Below are positions 56,596 through 64,000 of a stretch of DNA of 64,000 bases, piece by piece (positions within the stretch are counted from its first letter, which is position 1; every line of letters starts with the position of its first letter). The position numbers and the translations under genes are program-made. The notes under the pieces were generated by a model. That model was not told the DNA's origin. It saw nothing but the letters and a program-made list of their open reading frames with translations, and did no database searches. Origin of the DNA: Incurvaria masculella (Eukaryota; Arthropoda; Insecta; Lepidoptera; Incurvariidae); contig OX335657.1 of assembly GCA_946894095.1 (NCBI GenBank), positions 5,580,001-5,644,000 of the forward strand, in the 5' to 3' direction.

Positions 56596-57110
56596 GAGTG
56601 GGCAGTCTGAGTTCTCACCGAAATTGGCGTTTACGGCAAACCGATCGACTGGCGTTTTCTTCAAACTCCATACAAGTTTTTACTAGATATTCTGTGGTTT
56701 TACTTCTTCAAGCTGTCAAAGTCAAACGCGGACTTCCGATTTGTATGAAAACGCGGAGTGGACGTAAACGGCAACGTCGACGTATTTACGGCAACGTTGA
56801 GTAAGCTGTCAAATCAAGCTCGGACTCGCAAATGTTAGTTCGCTTAACGCCCGCTGCGCGCGCTCATCAATTTCTCCATACATTTGAAAACGCCAGTCGA
56901 TCGGTTTGCCGTAACGCCAATTTAGGTGACAACTTAGGGTCGAGTGCACGAAAGGACAAAAAATCTAAATCAACGTCAAAGTATGATCAAACACGTCACT
57001 TTGTGTGGACAGTATGGAAGGAACTCTATGCGGATCACTAAAAATGACGTGTTTGAACAATGATTAACTCGGCCGTCTCTTCGTGCAACCGGGGCTTAGA
57101 CTACCGGCTC
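56596..57110 (+). mobile_element. MITE family A, copy 3, interrupted by family B
   Basis: Left end as in copy 2; the right end is split: 'aacttag' then a 158-bp insert (56938-57095), then TTAGACTACCGGCTC. The doubled TTAG is the likely target duplication. Confidence 0.85.
56938..57095 (+). mobile_element. MITE family B, copy 2 (nested)
   Basis: Starts GGGTCGAGTGCACGAAAGGA and ends 'cgtctcttcgtgcaaccgggg'; ends are imperfect inverted repeats (GTGCACGAA / TTCGTGCA). Confidence 0.75.
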
Positions 57111-57595
57111 AGAGTTCAGAAAAGGTAGCAGATTCTCTTTCTACGGCTGTCATGTGGGACTAAATTACCACAGATAATAAAGTATATTTGACTGTCAGCA
57201 ATAAAATATTCAGTAACTGACAGGACGGACAGGTGTCTATATACACATGAGTTCTCACCTGTGTGTCACCGGTGACTCACTGGTGTGTCACAATGCTTAG
57301 TGCAAGCACAGTAAATTGTTTCTGTACATATTTCTGTGTTTCATTAATATATTCTTTGACCTGTGCTGACAGCCCAAAAGGAAGAAAAGAGAGACAAGCC
57401 AACATTTCTTAAAAGAAGAGAACTCGTACCCAAATGCTAAACGTGAATGGTGCATAGAGAAACCGGGCGCCGGAGTCACCAAGGTCGACCATCGTTCTAC
57501 ATGTTCGTTGGTGACATCCTTATCGTTATGTGAGGTTTTGTCTGTCGAAGTGAGTGGCTGCGTGTTTTGGCGGTTTTGCTAAAGTTGGAGACAGG

Positions 57596-60500
57596 ATGGA
57601 CCCCCAAGACGCACTAGGGTTGACAACCGAGCAGACGGATATGATTCTGCAGTTCCAGGATCTCACCGGTATTGAGGATATGTCGGTCTGCCGCGATGTG
57701 CTTCAGCGCCACCAGTGGGACTTGGAGGTGACTTTTAACTCACTCATGTTAATAACACATTCAGTGTTCTACTCATTCACATGAGTAGCTGTCATTATTT
57801 ATGTAAAATATATGCCTACTTTTTTTTCTACATAGCGGATGACTCCTTGGTGGCGTAAGTGAATGTCAGGATTGACCCTACTAGTCCTCTCTATATCCAC
57901 TCACTTGTACAGCGCCAGTCCACCTGGTACTGGTTGAGTGCCCACGTCACAGATAATAAAAATGCTTGATTGCTCCCTATTGTATATCCCTATGAATTTT
58001 GCCATAATACCCTTGTTTGCCTCGGAATTTTAGGGCCAAAGGTGACACCAATACACTTGCATTCTAAATGTATTTACGGCAATGCATCGTTGGATAGTAG
58101 TAATGCAACTTCTTTGTGTAGCCTATCAATGCAGCATTTTCAGCAACTTTTTAATGCATTTATTTAAAAGGATTTCTTTTAATTTGCTCATTAATCATAG
58201 GTGTATTCACAAAAAAATCTTAAAAAAATAATTGTGTTTGCATCGCTTATAAGTTTTTTAGACGATGGTACCTATCTTCTTTTGTATTAAATCAAAATCA
58301 AAGTACCTCATTTATGAGAACTAAGTTAGCATATTTTCTTTGTAAAGGTTTCCAATACGTATTTTAGGTTTAGGGCAAAGCAGGGCCTGGAAAATAATTT
58401 TCAAATATTAAGAGTTCCTGTGACTTCACGCAAGTCATAATGTTTTAAAATTAATCATTATTATGTCTGCCTACACAACCAATACGGTGAAAACAACTAA
58501 ATAAGTAAATGAATAAATAAATAATTAAATAAATGAGAAAAATAGCTGTTTTTCTCATTTATTTAATTATTTATTTATTCATTTACTTATTTAGTTGTTT
58601 TCACCGTATTGGTTCTGTAGGCAGACATAATATTAATAACAACGATTGTTGTTTTTGTGTTCGTTGTAGAGACAGCACCATAACCAAAATTAATCATTAC
58701 CTTTTTTAATGAGTTGGAAAATAAGATGAGTGTTCTGTGCGATGCAGGTGGCGTTCCAGGAGCAGTTGAATATCCGTGAGGGTCGGCCGTCCGTATTCGC
58801 GGCAGAGGCACGCCCGCCCGCCGTCGTCCATGATCACGCCGCCCAGCAGGTCCCGTCACTTCCTTACTTTTTCACATGAATTTTGGGCTTATTATAATTT
58901 AATTTGAAAATAACCCATGTTCTTTATGAGAAATAAAAGACGTTTCTAGGGAAACCAATTCTCAAAACAGAGTTTTGTATTTTCGAGTACCAGACCTGTT
59001 TTAAGGTATATATTTATACTTTTAGCATTCAATAAGTTTATTCTAAATTTACATAGTGTGATGAAATATTATCAAGCATTATGATTTTATGACCACTTAA
59101 ATTTGTAATTTTTAACAGAAAGTTGAATTTCTATGTGTGACCATTATTAGGTCATTTGTGTCCACTAACTAAATAACAGTTTTTTTTATTAATAAAAAGG
59201 GAAAACTTACGCTAAAATAACAAATGAAAATGTAAATTACAATTATTATGTGACACTGGCAGAATCTATCTTTATTTTGAGATTGTTTGCCTTTAAGGTT
59301 GATCCCTTAAAAAAAGAAAAATCTTTTTTATATTATGGCTGCAGGTGTTCATGGAGGAAGAGGGAGATGGGGACGGCGGCGGGGTGCGGGGACTCTTCCG
59401 CTACATGATGAACCTCGTCGTGTCTGTCTGCTACAGCACAATCTCCTCCATACTCAATCTACTCTTAAGTCTCGTCCGTACCGATGACAGAAGATGTAAG
59501 TACATTGTACACGGAATGTGGGTGTAATATGTTGGATCACCCAGCGATTTCAACTTTGTTTCTTGGTTTCAACTCTGTGAAAATTTTACCATCTTTTGAC
59601 CATGTAGTTGAAATGTGAGCATGTTTATTTTAGGGCCTGTATTTCAATCTTCTCTCTTCCTAGGATTAACTATAAAGACATGCTTCATTCATAAATTCAG
59701 TATTTAAATCTTTACTAAACAATAAGCCAAGCTTCAAAGTGTCCCTTAACGAGGCATTTTTGTGGGCTTGATTGCCCTCCACTCAAACAGTTAAGCTGAG
59801 CTTAGTTAGTTAGTTAGTTAGTTAGCTGCTGCTGCGAAGTGCTTCCTCACTGTTTTGTTGATGTCGAAAAGGGATGCAACTAGCTCTGAGCGCAGGTAGT
59901 TGAAATTTGAGGAAACAATAGCCGACCATTTTCGGTTTGGTGAATTCCGACGTTCTTGCTGCATTTAGTTTAATTTATTTAAACTTTTTCGTAGTCAAAC
60001 TACACTAAGTTACGTCACAAAGATCTGCAGATTCGATCAACCCAGTAAGGAAGAACCTTCATGGGTTTACATAACATATTTTGTCATCCACAATTCTTCT
60101 GTTGGCGGATCCACAATTATTCTGAGCATTTTTGTGCTTATGAATTTATTTAGTTTTATTTTTGAACGCAGACTAGACATGAAGCGCTCAGCTAAGCTGC
60201 ACTTTGATTTGTAATGACAGACGCATTTGTGTGTTAAGCCAGGCTTCAGACATAAGTGAAGCTTGTGTAGGGGCTAGATTTGAGGGACGATTGAAATACC
60301 GGTCCTGAATGTTATAATTGTCTCTGAATGAAGTCCTCCCTTCTCATTGTGTTTAAGATTTAATAAGGAATGTGTGATGTAGTTGTTGTTGTTTTGGTGG
60401 TGGTTGCTGCCTGCACATGGTCCCATTGTATAGTCCTTTGTACAACGACCCCTCCATTCTTGCTACCCAGCCAATGTCAGACACGGGGGCGACGAGACAA

Positions 60501-63500
60501 CCCTGGTGTCCGCAGATCTGCGCAAGCCGTGTAGGAGAAAGCAGCAGCTTGTACATGCGTTCAATATAATCAGTCAAAATACCAGCTTTAAGCCTCAGTT
60601 GGCTATATCTTTTTTCTATATATATATATATATATCTATTATCGACTATTCTGCCGATTGAGATAAGTTGAATATGGGCATAAAATAAGAAACAAACTTA
60701 GGGACAATATAGGTTTCATGTCAATGATATCGCTCCAACGTTTCTGTGGGTTTGTCAACATCAATTTTTTCCAGATCATTGAATGTTCAGTGATTACGTG
60801 TGAACGTACACATCTAAGCATCACTTTGTCGGCAGTGGTGACGGACCCACTTGGTGACGTGCTGAGCTTCGTGGAGGGGTACACGGCGCGATACAACCCG
60901 CACCCCGTATTCTACCAGGGCACGTACGCTCAGGCGCTCAGCGACGCCAAAAATGAGCTGCGCTTCCTGATTGTCTACCTGCACGCGGAGAGCAGCGCAG
61001 ACACTGCCAATTTCTGCAGGTAGCCTTTAAAGTATGCCGTCTTTTTAAAGAGAATGCAAAATATGAAAGATCAAAATCAAAATGACTATGTATTTATTCA
61101 CAATTTAAAATGGAATCACATGCAGCCGACCAGTAAGACCTTTTACCTTCACAGTTATGATGTCTCACACTTCTTTAGAAACACAAATTTTCTTGTAAAG
61201 TCTCTCAGCACAATTTAAAGTAAACTCAATTAACTATGTAATAAAATGCGAATCAGTTTGTTAATACAAATACAACAGGAATTATGAGTCTAAGTATCTG
61301 ACCCTGTCTGAGCGCTAGCGTCGAAGCCGACCCCTCGCTCCCGCCCCCCTCATGCCGACCGTGCGATCATATGTATTTAAAATCGTAAGTATGTTAGTTA
61401 AGCTGCAGTAAGCTTCACGTATTACATTAGTTATATGAAAATTGAGGCCGCAGCTCAGCCAAACCTCCAGTAAGACATTCCTCGAATTAATTTCTAACTA
61501 TATGGTATTATCTTATTTATCAGTTTGTTGTGGTTATTACATGGAAACACCAGAACATCTGTGTTAATAAAACATAAAAAAATCGAACACCGCCTGATAA
61601 TAATGATTGTGTACCACAGGAACACCCTGTCAGACCCCGAGGTGATTGCCTACATGAACCAGAATGCGTTGGTGTGGGGCTGCAGCGTGAACAGCGGCGA
61701 GGGCTGGCGCGTGGCGCAGTCGCTCGGCGGGAGGCGCTGCCCGCTCGTGTGCGTGGTGTGCCTGCGCGAGAACCGCATGACGGTGGTGGGGCGCAGCGAG
61801 GGCGCCTGCTCCGCCGAGCAGCTGCTGCAGCGGCTGCGGCGCGTCATCGCCGACAATCAGCAGTACCTAACGCACGCTCGCGCCGACAGGTAACACGACA
61901 CACTCTGGTCGGTGGGAGCGGTCAATCTTGTGCAATATCAAAAAAGACTATACAACATCATATACCACCATACAAACTCCCGAAGGAAGTAATTAGTGCC
62001 GCTTCAGTGAACAAATTCAAAAACAGACTTGAAACTTTTACAAAAAATCACAAACTTTAGACTTTTTACATGATTAAAAAAAAACAAGCTCACCTCCAGT
62101 TACCAACTTAGATGTACCAAGCTTTAAGCTGCTTGTGTATCGAGACAATAATAATAATATGCTTCAACGGGCTTAAAAGCAAAGCCTGCGTAAACGGCAA
62201 CGTCAATGTACAATTGCAAGTCCGAGTTAGATTTTGACAGTTAATGCATCGTGCCGTAAACTCGCAAATGTTAGCGTTACAAACGTCCACCGCGGCACTC
62301 CACAATGCGTAAGGCCACTTTAGGTGGCAACTCGGACTACGGGCTCTGACTGGATGTATTGTGACGTGCCCATTTATAGTCAGAGTGTGTCCGCAGGGTG
62401 GAGCGCGAGCTGACGGCCCAGCTGCGCCAGTCTCAGGACGAGGCGTACGCGGAGTCGCTCGCCGCCGACCAGGAGAAGGAGCGGCGCCGCGCCGCCGACC
62501 GCCAACGTCAACTCGACCAGGAGAACGTTAGTTACATTTACACTATTGCAGTTACCCCACCCCCCTGTGTATTTTCACTAGCTGTGCACAAAAATAAAAA
62601 GTGCGATAAAAATAGCGAGTAACCTCTAAACTGTCTCCTGTCTGCAAGAAATAAATAAGATTTAGATGCATCAACTAAGGCTGCCTGTCTAAAATTAATT
62701 TTCAAACGGATTCGAAAGATGACCAAAGCTAAATTATAGAGATGGGAGACAACGTTACAGGGTGAAATAAAACGTCGAAAAGTATAAAGAAAGAGGGGAC
62801 ACTTAAAGTAAAAACCGATAACCAAATTAATGGTTTTTCAAATATTTTATTGAATTTCACTCATTGGCAATAAATGACGCCATTGATGCCTTTGAACATT
62901 GATTGAGGATTTTTGTTGCTTAAGGCGCTAGGACTAGCCAACTACTCGCGCCATACAAATGCACTTTTTAACAAATGTAATAATATGTAGTGAAACGCTT
63001 CAGCAAATCCAAATAGAACTCCAGACTGATAATGGATTGTTAATATTTTTTTATTCCATCATTTATTTAAATAATAATAAAAATAAAAAAAGTTGATTTT
63101 TCTCATTAGAAATCTGAAAGTCATTCGATTTCTAGATATAAGCAAAAACAGCATATATGCATAAACAAAAAAATCCATTTGCTTTTAGATTTCTACATTT
63201 AGTCAAAAAAGTTCGGAAATGGACACCGTTTCCGCAATGTATTTTGTATAGAAAAAGGAAACATACATTAACGAAAATCATTCGATTCCTAGACAAGGAA
63301 TCATATATTGTAAGGATGACACTTATAATCGTCAGACTTAGTTAGTTTACTTGGGGTGCCTCGTCTAACTTTGCGATTTGGCTAGTACCAGGCCCTTAAC
63401 GAAAAGTCTAGACCAAGGAGACCTATCAATTTCCAGGCCAGGACCTTCCTCATATTCCATATGAGGAAGTAAAGGTCCTGGTATATTCTAATATCCATAT

Positions 63501-63703
63501 TCCATATCCATCTACATTAGGAGGCGGAGGCGGCCGTGGCGGCGGAGGAAGCGCGGCGCGCGGCGGTGGCGGCGGCGCGCGAGGCGACGGCGCGCTCGCT
63601 GGCGCCGCAGCCGCCGCCCGGCGCCGACACGCTGGCGCTGCTCGTGCTGCTGCCGGCCGGCGAGCGCCTGCAGCGACGCTTCACGTTCAACAATACCCTG
63701 CAG
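57596..63703 (+). CDS. FAF2: FAS-associated factor 2 (UBXD8), partial
   Basis: Exons 57596-57727, 58748-58849, 59345-59495, 60836-61019, 61620-61889, 62397-62526, 63521-63703; phases agree, 384 complete codons before the window ends. Order: UBA domain (residues 1-50, LTTEQTDMILQFQDLTGIED); acidic linker; hydrophobic hairpin (LFRYMMNLVVSVCYSTISSI..) that inserts into the ER or lipid-droplet surface; UAS thioredoxin-like domain (HPVFYQGTYAQALSDAKNEL, RFLIVYLH, NTLSDPEVI, MTVVGR); long coiled coil rich in E, R and A (DEAYAESLAADQEKERRRAA); start of UBX (LLVLLPAGERLQRRFTF). FAF2 brings p97/VCP to ubiquitylated ER substrates in ERAD and controls lipid-droplet lipolysis. The remaining ~60 residues of UBX lie outside. 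Start is the first ATG, in an acceptable context (CAGGATGG). Confidence 0.92.
58460..58631. repeat. Near-perfect 172-bp palindrome
   Basis: Two ~85-base arms meet at AGCT (58544-58547) with about two mismatches. The outer part is ATTATGTCTGCCTACA. AT-rich (ATTT-type repeats) inside. It is 116 bp before FAF2 exon 2, in intron 1; likely a palindromic MITE, able to form a cruciform or RNA hairpin. Confidence 0.9.
59806..59827 (+). repeat. (TTAG)n microsatellite
   Basis: Five tandem TTAG units; not the (TTAGG)n insect telomere repeat. Confidence 0.8.
59962..60120 (+). repeat. Dispersed LINE-tail-like repeat, copy 3
   Basis: 'cgtagtcaaactacactaag', 'agatctgcagattcgatcaa', 'cccagtaaggaagaa', 'catgggtttacataacatat'. 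Confidence 0.6.
60617..60638 (+). repeat. (TA)n microsatellite
   Basis: TATATA run in FAF2 intron 3. The interval 60130-60835 is otherwise unrecognised. Confidence 0.8.
61965..62158 (+). repeat. LINE 3' end (SVNKFKNRLE tail)
   Basis: Encodes PKEVISAASVNKFKNRLETF.. then a stop at 62058-62060, 'aagctgcttgtgtatcgaga' and (AAT)n. Confidence 0.55.
62165..62350 (+). repeat. MITE family A, diverged fragment
   Basis: 'taaacggcaacgtcaatgta', 'ctcgcaaatgttagcg' and the end 'caactcggactacgggctct' match family A at low identity. In FAF2 intron 5. Confidence 0.55.
63430..63505 (-). repeat. SINE-body hairpin
   Basis: 'ccaggaccttcctcatattc' and its inverse 'gaggaagtaaaggtcctgg' lie back to back; part of the common SINE body, just before FAF2 exon 7. 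Confidence 0.5.
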
Positions 63704-63864
63704 GTTCTACACTTGATTCTATACTAGTAGGTAGATGCCTACGCCTCTACTCGTGTACTGACTTCTTTCAAACAATCATCCCTTAGGTAGTTGGGTGGAG
63801 TAATGAGAAGAATGAAGCTATATATACATAGAAACAAATCGCATGAAAATCTCAGAAATATCAT

Positions 63865-63930
63865 CAATAATCAAATATCTTTATTGAATCACATGTCCAC
63901 ATAGCATCACTAGGATCTAAAACAAAGGTT
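63865..63930 (-). repeat. LINE tail, inverted
   Basis: 'aatcaaatatctttattgaatc' and 'catcactaggatctaaaac' form a typical inverted retroelement 3' end. Confidence 0.4.
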
Positions 63931-64000
63931 ACCTATGGTTAAATATGGCTCTGCCACCCCACGTCTCTTGCCTGAAAAGTTGCTGATCAAGACGTGTGAG

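Noticed and set aside
50641..57110. A retroviral env gene near the Ty3/gypsy element
   Set aside because: Nothing open remains between the integrase frame end (55656) and the 3' LTR (55766).
59806..59827. Telomeric repeat
   Set aside because: Unit is TTAG, not TTAGG, with only five copies.

Overview
The window is eukaryotic nuclear DNA from an insect, almost certainly a moth or butterfly. Coding sequence is broken into short exons with GT-AG (once GC-AG) introns, AATAAA poly(A) signals are present, and the intergenic and intronic DNA is AT-rich and crowded with repeat families typical of Lepidoptera: tRNA-headed SINEs, the 'CCGGCCAAGTGCGAGTCGG' repeat, TIR MITEs, mariner and Helitron debris, an R4/Dong-type LINE and a Ty3/gypsy element. 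There is no operon, CRISPR array or other prokaryotic signal.

Layout. (1) 1-8465 is a transposon-rich stretch: a Helitron-type helicase scrap, a decayed Tc1/mariner element, a TTAA-flanked MITE, a SINE, a perfect 165-bp-arm foldback element and a ~1 kb TIR element. (2) 8466-31361 (+) is one large gene that I do not recognise: 19 coding exons, 1591 codons plus stop with every splice phase consistent. It encodes a nuclear-looking protein with two matrin/U1-type C2H2 fingers, a W-rich duplicated motif, an RSP-repeat block, Ala/Pro-rich segments and a prion-like N/Q/G/Y repeat tail ending in RGG; a retained-intron short isoform is possible. (3) 31793-36911 (-) is a four-exon EF-hand protein, best read as dynein regulatory complex subunit 8 (DRC8/EFCAB2), convergent with gene 2. 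(4) 37.5-39.0 kb holds a 5'-truncated R4/Dong-type LINE. (5) 39646-46624 (+) is a five-exon HROB (MCM8-MCM9 cofactor, OB-fold) gene whose introns contain a Penelope-like element tail with a candidate hammerhead ribozyme and a broken Jockey/CR1-type LINE. (6) 46.7-57.1 kb is a transposon island: a THAP-domain element with ~130-bp inverted repeats, SINEs, nested MITEs and a nearly intact-looking but frameshifted Ty3/gypsy retrotransposon with near-identical LTRs and 5-bp target duplication. (7) 57596-63703 (+) is FAF2/UBXD8, seven exons, cut by the window end before most of its UBX domain.

The four host genes do not form a pathway; they look like ordinary neighbours. The most interesting material is the mobile-element biology (THAP element, Penelope/hammerhead tail, nested MITEs, perfect foldback and palindrome) and the unnamed zinc-finger/prion-like protein. 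All names are from motif recognition by eye; no database search was possible.
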